Source: CAZWBR01 sp964632305
Lineage (GTDB): Bacteria > Bacteroidota > Bacteroidia > Bacteroidales > Prolixibacteraceae
Length of the DNA: 64,000 bases
Direction: 5' to 3'
NCBI GenBank assembly: GCA_964632305.1
Contig: CAZWBR010000010.1
Span: 26,415-90,414, forward strand
Part shown: positions 1-6,581 of the stretch, piece after piece
Position numbering within the stretch: position 1 is the stretch's first letter
Layout of the letters: the number at the start of each line of letters is the position of its first letter
Made by a program: the position numbers and the translations under genes
Notes under the pieces: model-generated
Told to the model about the DNA's origin: nothing
What the model saw: only the letters and a program-made list of their open reading frames with translations
The model's database searches: none

Positions 1-237
1 ATAATGAAGGAGAGGGGCATAGAAGCCGTAGTCAGTCCTGTTTACTCTCCGGTAGTACTCAAGTTGTTTAAGATGATGGATATAAATCCTTATAAAGCCT
101 CCGGTAGTACTATAAATAAAAATGTTGAAGCCCTACAGAAAGGAATACTTCCCATATACAGTTTCGCGGAGGCGCTGGAAGCAAGCGCAATCAGTTGTGA
201 CTCCGCTTTATGCGGCTCCTGTAGTTCAACCTGTTAA
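1..237 (+). CDS. C-terminal part of a NifB/NifX-like FeMo-cofactor domain protein (5' end outside window)
   Basis: The frame is open at base 1, so this is the 3' end of a longer gene. The visible 78 residues look like the end of a dinitrogenase iron-molybdenum cofactor domain (the NifX/NafY/NifB C-terminal fold): a GIEAVVSP strand and turn, a helix, then the pattern PYKASGST followed by an amphipathic helix and GILPIYS. The protein ends in a Cys-rich tail with five cysteines in the last 13 residues. The family call is inferred from this pattern and from the Nif11-type gene next door and the molybdate operon beyond it. NifB, NifX and NafY cannot be told apart from this fragment. An unrelated small ligand-binding domain is the alternative. 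Confidence 0.5.
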   Translation: MMKERGIEAVVSPVYSPVVLKLFKMMDINPYKASGSTINKNVEALQKGILPIYSFAEALEASAISCDSALCGSCSSTC

Positions 238-249
238 AAACGAACGATT

Positions 250-510
250 ATGCCATTACAAAATGCCATTGATTTCATCGCCAATCTGAGGTATGACCTC
301 AATCTTCGAAAGAAGATGAACCGTCTGACCCCTGAACGGATCCAACCGTTTCTGGAGTCCAATGGATTTACCTTCACCTACGACCAGTTTGAAGATGCCA
401 TCAATTATTACAAACTGCGGTGTCCAACCGAATATGACGCTTTCGAGATCGATGAGATCAAATTCTGGTTTCGGTTCATAACTACAGTCTTTGAAAACCC
501 CAAAAATTAA
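250..510 (+). CDS. Nif11-domain-like small protein
   Basis: This 86-residue protein starts 12 bases after the preceding stop. Its first 50 residues match the Nif11 pattern: a helix with aspartate and leucine spacing (NLRYDLNLRKKM), a short linker, then ESNGFTFTYDQFEDAI, which resembles the family's 'G(F/Y)-x-(F/L)-T-x-(E/D)' turn. Nif11 proteins are small and of unsettled function; they occur in nif clusters and as leader peptides of some RiPPs. There is no Gly-Gly leader cleavage motif and no Cys/Ser-rich core here, so a nif-associated role is more likely than a RiPP precursor. The C-terminus is rich in aromatic residues (KFWFRFI). Confidence 0.6.
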   Translation: MPLQNAIDFIANLRYDLNLRKKMNRLTPERIQPFLESNGFTFTYDQFEDAINYYKLRCPTEYDAFEIDEIKFWFRFITTVFENPKN

Positions 511-517
511 TTCCCGC

Positions 518-823
518 ATGAATACATTACCCCCGCTTGGAAGAGTGATGAACTGGCTCGATGCCGCCGGATTCAGTGTTAGTTATACCTATGATGATTT
601 GGTCTTTGTCGAAAGCAATGCTTTTCTGGTCCGGTTTGATCAGCAAAAACCGGAAACTATCTATGTCCATTTCAATATTGATTGCAGTAAATCGAAAATG
701 GTCGATCTGGAACGGTCGTTGAAACATGAGGCCAGAAGACATCAACTTAAGGCGATTAGAGATACCAATTTTGCGTTATTGCAGAAACGCGATGAAGAGA
801 TTGATATCCGGTTTGAAGGTTGA
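518..823 (+). CDS. Small conserved-looking hypothetical protein in the nif neighbourhood
   Basis: A 101-residue soluble protein with no signal peptide or membrane segment. The ATG at 518 is preferred; an in-frame TTG at 491 would overlap the upstream gene by 20 bases. The first half is predicted beta-rich (SVSYTYDDLVFVESNAFLVRFD, read as strands), and the second half is a charged helix with many Lys, Arg and Glu residues. I do not recognise the family. It is the third gene in a close-packed same-strand series with the Nif11-like gene, so co-transcription is likely. The gene converges on the molybdate operon, whose last gene ends at 912. Confidence 0.5.
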   Translation: MNTLPPLGRVMNWLDAAGFSVSYTYDDLVFVESNAFLVRFDQQKPETIYVHFNIDCSKSKMVDLERSLKHEARRHQLKAIRDTNFALLQKRDEEIDIRFEG

Positions 824-911
824 CCGGAAGATGTTTGGAAAGTCTGGCAGCGCAATATTTTACAGTCTGCCATCCGCCAGTCCCGGCCATTATTGTTGTT
901 TATAGCTCTTT

Positions 912-1808
912 TCAGAACAAGGGGTGTAATTTTTGGATTATTGGGTTAAAAGCCTTGGTATAGACCATTACATGGTCACCGGGTTTCATGTCTTTCAGGT
1001 CATTTTCGAAAGCAATGACTTTAATAATTTGGTTGTGGCCCGAGATGACGGTGACGATGTTGAGTGTTTCCTGCCGTTCGATACGGGCAATCTGCCCGGT
1101 AATCTGAACTTTGCCACTGATGGCATTGTCGGAGAAAACTGTTTCGGGAGTGCCACTCTTTGTGATCTCCCCGTTTTCAATCATGACCACATGAGAGGCC
1201 AGTCGGAATACTTCGTTGAGGTCGTGGCTAACCATGAGGGTGGTAGCGCCCAACATCTCGTGGGCCCGTCGGATCTCATCCTGAAGCATTACACGCATTT
1301 CGGCATCGAGAGCTGAAAGCGGCTCATCCAAAAGGAGCAGTTGTGGTTTTCGGGCTAAGGCACGGGCAAGGGCTAACCGCTGTTTTTGTCCTCCCGAGAG
1401 TTTGGCCGGTTTCCTTTTCCTCAATTCATGCAATCCGAAAATTACGATCAGTTCCGATGCCGCTTTTATATCTTTCACCGTTTGAGCAAAAAAGATGTTT
1501 TCTTCAACGGTCATGTTGGGGAACAGCGCGTAATCCTGAAACATAAAACCTATGTTACGTTGCTGGGTGGGAAGGTTGATATTCTTTTCCGAATCAAACC
1601 AGACGGTATCCCCAAAGAGAACCTTGCCATGATCGGGATTCAATAGTCCGGAAAGGATCCGCAGCAGTGTTGTCTTACCCGCTCCTGAAGCACCAAACAA
1701 TGCCACCAGTTCGCCGGCCCTGATTTCTGTTTTAATCTTCAGATTCATAGGGCCATTGGCCGTGTGCATCAGCTTTTCTATATCAAGGCGGATCAGATGA
1801 TTTTCCAT
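912..1808 (-). CDS. modC: Molybdate ABC transporter ATP-binding protein ModC
   Basis: ATPase that powers molybdate import with ModB at the inner membrane. Of 298 residues, Walker A (GASGAGKTT) lies at 39-47, the Q-loop glutamine near 91, the ABC signature LSGGQ at 137-141, Walker B (LLLLDEP) at 157-163 and the switch histidine near 195. Residues from about 228 to the end form a TOBE/Mop-type domain, typical of ModC and expected to bind oxyanion. The length is slightly short of the 350-residue enterobacterial ModC, consistent with a reduced C-terminal region. It overlaps modB by 16 bases, so translation is probably coupled. It is the last gene of the minus-strand molybdate operon. Confidence 0.93.
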   Translation of the reverse strand: MENHLIRLDIEKLMHTANGPMNLKIKTEIRAGELVALFGASGAGKTTLLRILSGLLNPDHGKVLFGDTVWFDSEKNINLPTQQRNIGFMFQDYALFPNMTVEENIFFAQTVKDIKAASELIVIFGLHELRKRKPAKLSGGQKQRLALARALARKPQLLLLDEPLSALDAEMRVMLQDEIRRAHEMLGATTLMVSHDLNEVFRLASHVVMIENGEITKSGTPETVFSDNAISGKVQITGQIARIERQETLNIVTVISGHNQIIKVIAFENDLKDMKPGDHVMVYTKAFNPIIQKLHPLF

Positions 1809-2473
1809 ACTTCCTGTTTTTTGTTTACACTGTAGATGGTAGTGAGTAACGTTAGAGAAACGATGAAAAGGATAAAAGCATAACGGTTAGCAGCATCAAA
1901 ATTAAGTGATTGCACTTCGTCGTAAATGGCGATAGAGGCTACGCGGGTTTCTCCCGGCATATTACCCCCTACCATCAATACCACGCCAAATTCGCCGATA
2001 CAGTGGGCAAATGTTAGTGCGATAGCGGTGATGATCGATGATTTTATATTGGGAAGAAGCACCTTGAAGAAGGTGGTCCATTTCGATTTTCCCAGGGTGT
2101 AGGAGGCTTCACGCAGACTGTCGGGTAATGCACGTAACCCATTTTGCAAGGGCTGTACCATAAAGGGGAGGCTGAAGATGACCGATGCGATCAGTACCCC
2201 TTCAAAGGTGAAGGCCAGACGTACATTCAAAACATCAGAGAGCCAGGCGCCGAAACTGTTCCGCGGACTGTAAGCGACCAGCATATAATAGCCGATCACC
2301 GAGGGTGGTAAAACCATTGGCATACTTACCAGCGCTTCCACAACGGGCTTTAACCTGAAGCTGGAGTAGGCGAGCCATCCGGCAATAGGCAATCCAATGA
2401 TAAACAGGATGGTGGTGGTCGATACGGCTAGCTTTAATGTCAATAAGAGTGTTTGAATAAATTGCGGATCCAT
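1793..2473 (-). CDS. modB: Molybdate ABC transporter permease ModB
   Basis: Integral membrane permease of 226 residues with about five hydrophobic helices. The EAA loop for docking ModC is visible as REASYTLGKSKWTTFFKVLLP in the second half, followed by GEFG, typical of molybdate/tungstate permeases. The early PPSVIGYYML segment is also characteristic of ModB. It sits between the di-Mop gene and modC and overlaps modC. The start at 2473 lies 55 bases after the di-Mop stop; that gap contains a short tandem ATCGTCA repeat. Tungstate specificity (TupB or WtpB) cannot be excluded, but the surrounding Mop proteins favour molybdate. Confidence 0.92.
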   Translation of the reverse strand: MDPQFIQTLLLTLKLAVSTTTILFIIGLPIAGWLAYSSFRLKPVVEALVSMPMVLPPSVIGYYMLVAYSPRNSFGAWLSDVLNVRLAFTFEGVLIASVIFSLPFMVQPLQNGLRALPDSLREASYTLGKSKWTTFFKVLLPNIKSSIITAIALTFAHCIGEFGVVLMVGGNMPGETRVASIAIYDEVQSLNFDAANRYAFILFIVSLTLLTTIYSVNKKQEVWKII

Positions 2474-2491
2474 TTTGTATAAATAGTAATT

Positions 2492-2516
2492 TGTAAATCG
2501 TCAATCGTCAATCGTA
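2492..2516. repeat. Short tandem ATCGTCA repeat in the mop-modB gap
   Basis: The unit (A)ATCGTCA is repeated about three times. A related, more degenerate array is present at 8528-8560 in another intergenic gap. It belongs to the low-complexity intergenic arrays of this genome and does not look like a regulatory site. Confidence 0.5.
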
Positions 2517-2528
2517 CCTGCCTTTGCT

Positions 2529-2933
2529 TTATTTCTTTTTCATTAGCGATATTTCATTGGCTTTTACCAATGCTTCCACCTCTTCCCCAATGGTCAGTTG
2601 CAGTGAATCGACAGCACGGGTAGTTATTACCGATGAAATCCGGTTGTTTAGAAATCTCAGGTCTACTTTACTTAACAGACTCCCCTTTTCGATGCCCGTG
2701 ATCCGGCAGTTCATCCGGTTTCGCATACTGATCAATCCGGATAAATTTTTTGCCAGCGACACTTCAGTTTCCTTGAAAACCACTTCGACCTGATTTCCTT
2801 CCGTTAGCCAGTCTGGAGTTTGAGCAGATTCAATCAGCAACGCAGAAAAGGGGTGTTCTTCTACCCGGATGTCCACTAATATGACCGCTCCGGATTGTTG
2901 TATCTTGGATACGGTACCGGAAAGTTTGTTCAT
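2529..2933 (-). CDS. Di-Mop molybdate-binding protein (molbindin-like)
   Basis: A 134-residue protein made of two consecutive Mop/TOBE modules of about 65 residues each. The first begins NKLSGTVSKIQQSG and ends KNLSGLISMRNRMN; the second begins CRITGIEKGSLLSKVDL and ends EISLMKKK. Mop modules bind molybdate or tungstate between subunits, and stand-alone versions are thought to buffer cytoplasmic molybdate or, when fused to ModE, to sense it. There is no HTH here. The ATG at 2933 is preferred; a GTG one codon upstream is possible. It lies between modA and modB with gaps of about 50 bases, so it is part of the operon. Confidence 0.85.
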   Translation of the reverse strand: MNKLSGTVSKIQQSGAVILVDIRVEEHPFSALLIESAQTPDWLTEGNQVEVVFKETEVSLAKNLSGLISMRNRMNCRITGIEKGSLLSKVDLRFLNNRISSVITTRAVDSLQLTIGEEVEALVKANEISLMKKK

Positions 2934-2987
2934 CACGCATCATTTTGTCCGGTAGCCATTATCCGGCTACCGGTGGTTAAAACAGAT

Positions 2988-3725
2988 TTACGGAACGAGA
3001 TATCCGTATTTTATAAAAATAGGTTTGCAACTATCGCATAAAACAAATTGCATGAATTTGCTCGCCTCCGTATTGACTTTCCAGTTTTTTACCAATACCA
3101 TCGCTTGGTTGATAGGCTTATAGGATTGGGGGTCGATCTCATAAACAGAACCTTTCATCTCCGGAGTTAACGTTAGAGACTTTGCCAGAAAAGCCACTCC
3201 GGCATTCCCGGTTTGAGCAAACTGTGCGGTTTGTGAGATGTTGTCCGCAAAGATTAACTTGTCTTTAACCTGATCATACAAACCTTCTTTTTTCAAACAT
3301 TCAACAGCACGGTCGCCATAAGGGGCCAGTTCGGGTTTAGCCACAGCGATCCGTTTAATTGACGGATCGGTCAGTATGGCAAGCCCTTTTGAAACATCAT
3401 GTGTATTGCTCCAAAGCACTAATATACCCCGGGCATAAACTTTAATCTCCCCAGAAGCCGCTCCCTGACTTTTTAATTTTACGGGAAATTGATCGTCAGC
3501 TGCCATAAAGAGGTTGAAATCGGCTCCGTTGAGGATTTGCTGGAGCAGCGTGCCGGATGATCCAAAGTTTGCCGTTACAGCTCCCTGCGGATTCTGCTTG
3601 GCATAGACGGTTTGGATCTCTTCAAAAACATAACGCAAATTGGCTGCAGCGGCAACCTTTACCGGTTGGGCTTTGGCTCCTATTATCAGGACGACCAGTA
3701 AAAATAAGGTGATAGTTTTCTTCAT
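2988..3725 (-). CDS. modA: Periplasmic molybdate-binding protein ModA
   Basis: Substrate-binding protein of the molybdate ABC transporter, 245 residues. A signal peptide is clear (MKKTITLFLLVVLIIGAKA, cleavage near residue 19-20). The mature protein opens with VKVAAAANLRYVFEEI, the usual ModA start, and has FGSSGTLLQQI and NLFMAADDQFP, which in the family hold the oxyanion-binding serines. The C-terminal motif INQAMVLVKNW is also typical. It follows the outer-membrane barrel gene by 30 bases and precedes the di-Mop gene by about 54. It has no lipobox, so it is expected to be soluble in the periplasm. Confidence 0.93.
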   Translation of the reverse strand: MKKTITLFLLVVLIIGAKAQPVKVAAAANLRYVFEEIQTVYAKQNPQGAVTANFGSSGTLLQQILNGADFNLFMAADDQFPVKLKSQGAASGEIKVYARGILVLWSNTHDVSKGLAILTDPSIKRIAVAKPELAPYGDRAVECLKKEGLYDQVKDKLIFADNISQTAQFAQTGNAGVAFLAKSLTLTPEMKGSVYEIDPQSYKPINQAMVLVKNWKVNTEASKFMQFVLCDSCKPIFIKYGYLVP

Positions 3726-3755
3726 TGTGGTAGTACTTTATCTATTGTTATTATG

Positions 3756-5054
3756 CTATTTAATTTCAGTGGTCGGAGTCTTGTAAAACTGAGGTTTGAT
3801 CGTCAGCATTAGATAGGCATATTGCGGGAACTTGGTTTCAACCTCCGTCTTTTTGTATTTCAGCAGGTTGGTCCCATCGTTGGCAAAATAGCCGCACCAG
3901 GCAAGCTGAACGGCAGCCGCTGCAGATAGTTTATAATTAAACATCAAATCAACCTCTGAACCGATATTTTTCGAAACGTTATTCGTTCCGACTTTCATCT
4001 CTTTGTTCAGGTTAAATCTGTAATAAGTAATGTCCGAAGTCAACCTATTCGTCAGTTTAATACTCATTCCTCCAAAATAGTTGACCAATCCGCCTTTCGG
4101 TAGTGCAGTCCAATATTCCATATACCCGTTGAATGAGTGGTTGACCCCATAGGGTAATTTGTTGAATGTGTTGGTTTTGGTGGCGGTTATGGTGCTTTCT
4201 GAGCCTGAGTAACAGTCGATTCCAACAAGCCCGTTGATTTTACCCGTAAAAGCATAGGTTGTTTTTAACGCCAGTAACCAGGCATTCAAGTCGATGGCGG
4301 GGGCACTTTTCCCAAACTGATAGTATCCGGTGAAAAGAAATCCCAATGGTTTTTTTTCATCTTTTAACTGAAGTGTTCCCCCTGTCGTATATCGGTGATA
4401 GAATTCCTGATCAGATTTACTTTTCTGAAATCCCTCTTCTACCCCCAAAAAGCTTAAATCAAGTCCGGTGGTTATATTTTTGGTCAGGTGAAGGAAAGCC
4501 AGTTGTTTATACATTTTGGAAACGCTGTAATAAGCCGTATCGGCATTCAGCGCTTTCTGATTATTGAGGGCATAACCCATTTGAGCATCAAATCCGTCGC
4601 GCTTGTATTGCAGTTGTATCAGATCATGGGCATTGCCGGTGTTGCTCCAGGGAGAGAGGCTGAACAGACGGCCATCTTCGAACTGTACCCCCTGACGGCC
4701 AATTTTAAAACTCGTTCCGGTCAGGATCAGCAACTCAGCCCATGCTTCATAGATCCCGATACTCCCGGTGGTTGCTGATGACGGTTGCTTGGTGTCACCC
4801 TCACCAAAGATACGGGCATCCTGTAACGTCAATCGGGTATTTAGCAATCCGCTGGTGTAATTGAAATTCAATCTCGTTCGTTGCAACGTGAAGAACGATG
4901 ATTTTACTGTGTCAGCCAAGGGTTGGTTAAAGCCGCTCCTATATTCTGTCCTGGGACGAATCTCTACATCAATGGTCACCTGACAGTAACTCTTCGATAG
5001 TATCGTCAGGAAAAATAGAGAAGATAATAAGATGAACCTGTGATTTTTACTCAT
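3756..5054 (-). CDS. Outer-membrane beta-barrel of the alginate-export/porin type in the molybdate operon
   Basis: A 432-residue exported protein. A signal peptide ends near SYCQ (about residue 25), followed by VTIDVEIRPRTEYRSG, the usual opening of alginate-export (AlgE-like) family barrels. Alternating hydrophobic and polar strands run through to the C-terminus, with a conserved-looking KIGRQGVQFEDGRLFS segment in the first third. It is the first gene of the transport operon: the stop is 30 bases from modA and a ModE-like operator lies 131 bases upstream of the start. I infer a channel for molybdate or another oxyanion across the outer membrane; the family name itself does not indicate molybdate. 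There is no plug domain, so it is not a TonB receptor. Confidence 0.75.
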   Translation of the reverse strand: MSKNHRFILLSSLFFLTILSKSYCQVTIDVEIRPRTEYRSGFNQPLADTVKSSFFTLQRTRLNFNYTSGLLNTRLTLQDARIFGEGDTKQPSSATTGSIGIYEAWAELLILTGTSFKIGRQGVQFEDGRLFSLSPWSNTGNAHDLIQLQYKRDGFDAQMGYALNNQKALNADTAYYSVSKMYKQLAFLHLTKNITTGLDLSFLGVEEGFQKSKSDQEFYHRYTTGGTLQLKDEKKPLGFLFTGYYQFGKSAPAIDLNAWLLALKTTYAFTGKINGLVGIDCYSGSESTITATKTNTFNKLPYGVNHSFNGYMEYWTALPKGGLVNYFGGMSIKLTNRLTSDITYYRFNLNKEMKVGTNNVSKNIGSEVDLMFNYKLSAAAAVQLAWCGYFANDGTNLLKYKKTEVETKFPQYAYLMLTIKPQFYKTPTTEIK

Positions 5055-5184
5055 TTTTATATATTTAAAGAGTTGAAATTTTAACGATTTTAATCATCAG
5101 GGAAAAATCATTTGCACCGATCAATCCCCGGATTTTTTGTTATTCAGCGCATCGTTTTGAATGAATAATTTGATTAATATTTTT

Positions 5185-5208
5185 CGATATAAACTGATTT
5201 AGATAACG
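5185..5208. promoter_or_regulatory. ModE-box-like operator upstream of the porin-modABC operon
   Basis: The sequence CGATATAA, 7 bases, TAGATAACG has the layout of the enterobacterial ModE operator (CGTTATAT, 7 bases, TACATAACG as I recall it): the right half matches 8 of 9 positions and the left half 6 of 8, with identical spacing. It is an imperfect inverted repeat (6 of 9). It lies between the modE stop (5223) and the barrel start (5054), which is where an operator for the transport operon would be. The match is by eye and the comparison sequence is from memory. Confidence 0.6.
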
Positions 5209-5222
5209 CGGATTAAAAAAAA

Positions 5223-5555
5223 TCAGAAATTGATCTCAGTGTTGATTTGGTTGATCAACTTGTTAATTTGTTTTGAAATAGAGTGATACTCGGATAGAAT
5301 TCGTTGCCCGTTGGCAGTGATCTCTGTGCCACCTCCATTGTTACCCCCCCTTTTCTTAACTACAAGTGGTTCGGAGTAGGCCTTGTTGATTTCGTTTACC
5401 AGTATCCAGGCATGTTGATAGGAGATATTCAGAATCCTGGCTGCACCGCTTAAACTCCCGCTCTTCGAGATCTCGAGCAAGAGGGACGTTTTTACCGGAT
5501 CCAAAAAGGTCCGACCACCCTTTTTGATGAAGATATGGCATCCGATCTCAATCAT
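5223..5555 (-). CDS. ModE-type DNA-binding domain protein (HTH only)
   Basis: A 110-residue winged-helix protein equivalent to the N-terminal half of ModE. Visible are FLDPVKTSLLLEISKSGSLS, then GAARILNISYQHAWILVNEI (recognition helix) and GGNNGGGTEITANGQRIL, which matches the wing of ModE and related LysR-like domains. The C-terminal molybdate-binding Mop domains of ordinary ModE (about 260 residues) are absent; a Mop domain is instead encoded by the gene just upstream, whose TAA stop is separated from this ATG by one base. That spacing makes 5555 the likely start, although the frame is open to 5609. I infer a molybdate-responsive repressor or activator that senses through a partner. Confidence 0.82.
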   Translation of the reverse strand: MIEIGCHIFIKKGGRTFLDPVKTSLLLEISKSGSLSGAARILNISYQHAWILVNEINKAYSEPLVVKKRGGNNGGGTEITANGQRILSEYHSISKQINKLINQINTEINF

Positions 5556-5556
5556 C

Positions 5557-5805
5557 TTAATGGCAATTACAGGTGCAATTTTCTTTTTTGCAATCGCAAG
5601 GGGCGCCAATAATCACTTCGGTCGATTTGATGATAGCGTAAGCTGTATCTCCGGGTTTAAGATCGAGTTCTGTAATCGAGTCTTTGGAAATGATGGCCGA
5701 TACAATATTGTCATTCCCCAGATCAAGCATTACCTTAGCGGTAATTAATCCTTCTTCCACTTTCAGTATCTTTCCTTTTAACTGGTTTCGTGCACTTAAT
5801 CTCAT
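5557..5805 (-). CDS. Single Mop-domain protein with a Cys-rich C-terminal tail
   Basis: An 82-residue protein. Residues 1-68 are one Mop module starting with LSARNQLKGKILKVEEG, the same SARNQ start that opens the Mop domains of classical ModE, and ending STEVIIG. The last 13 residues (CDCKKENCTCNCH) carry five cysteines and a histidine in CxC spacing, not a normal part of Mop domains. It is translated one base ahead of the ModE DNA-binding protein, so the two are almost certainly co-expressed and together would reconstitute a split ModE. The tail could bind a metal such as Fe, Cu or Zn, or be redox-active; this is inference. Confidence 0.85.
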   Translation of the reverse strand: MRLSARNQLKGKILKVEEGLITAKVMLDLGNDNIVSAIISKDSITELDLKPGDTAYAIIKSTEVIIGAPCDCKKENCTCNCH

Positions 5806-5818
5806 AATCGTGATATTT

Positions 5819-5834
5819 GGTATTTATAAATACC
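5819..5834. promoter_or_regulatory. Perfect 16-bp palindrome upstream of the mop-modE pair
   Basis: GGTATTTATAAATACC is a perfect inverted repeat beginning 13 bases upstream of the mop start codon. Its location suits an operator, possibly autoregulatory, but it does not resemble the ModE-like box at 5185-5208. Function is inferred from position only. Confidence 0.4.
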
Positions 5835-6043
5835 GTCCAATTATTGTGCCTTTTTGTTTAATGTGTTGATAGAGAGAGTATAGGTGGATATATGATGGGT
5901 GGATTTTGCTACTTTTAGGTAGGATTTTCAGGGATTTTCTACCGGAACGTTGTATCGGTACGGTTCATTTTTATGAGTTTTCCCTAGGAGAAGAAATTCG
6001 TTATATTCTTTTTCCTCCTAACGGCTGATTTTTGTTCATGATC

Positions 6044-6460
6044 TCAGATCAGCATTCCAATGGCAATCCCCAGGATCGCTCCCGCGAATACCTCTTTCGG
6101 GGTGTGGCCCAGTAATTCTTTCAGCAGGCCGCCGGTATGTTTATGATGATAGATATCGCTGATCAGGTGGTTCAGCATCTTAGCCTGTTTCCCCACGGCT
6201 TGCCGTACCCCGGCTGCATCGTACATTATCACAAGGGAGAAAATCAGGCATACCGCGAAGAGCGACGACCCGAATCCTTCGTACCGGGCAACCGTTGTAG
6301 TCATCGCCACCACCAGCGCGGTATGTGAAGAAGGCATACCCCCACTTCCGACAAACCGGTTTATCTGAAACTTTCTATCACGAATCAGGGTGATGATCAC
6401 CTTTAGGGATTGTGCGACAAACCAGGCGATCAAAGCTGAAAGTAATACTTTTGATCCCAT
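6044..6460 (-). CDS. Divergent PAP2 family membrane protein (YuiD-like)
   Basis: A 138-residue protein with about four hydrophobic segments. It has the family hallmarks GGMPSSHTALVVAM near residues 40-53 and MYDAAGVRQAVGKQAKMLN near the middle. The divergent PAP2 family (DUF212, YuiD) is related to PAP2 phosphatases by the conserved SSH motif; the catalytic role of individual members is unproven. It stands alone on the minus strand, downstream of the fumarase gene and separated from it by a strong terminator. Confidence 0.85.
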   Translation of the reverse strand: MGSKVLLSALIAWFVAQSLKVIITLIRDRKFQINRFVGSGGMPSSHTALVVAMTTTVARYEGFGSSLFAVCLIFSLVIMYDAAGVRQAVGKQAKMLNHLISDIYHHKHTGGLLKELLGHTPKEVFAGAILGIAIGMLI

Positions 6461-6527
6461 CGGTAGTTTTCTTACAATTTAAGCAGTTTTTATGGTAAAT
6501 GGCAATAGTAATTGCATATTTATCCAA

Positions 6528-6563
6528 TAAAAAAGCCGCTCCTTTTCGGGAACGGCTTTTTAG
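6528..6563 (-). terminator. Rho-independent terminator after the fumarase gene
   Basis: A GC-rich stem (AAAAGCCG paired with CGGCTTTT plus an inner TCC/GGA pairing) with a 5-base loop, followed on the minus strand by a run of T. It lies 19 bases past the fumarase stop. Confidence 0.85.
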
Positions 6564-6581
6564 TATAGTTGTTAAGATAAA

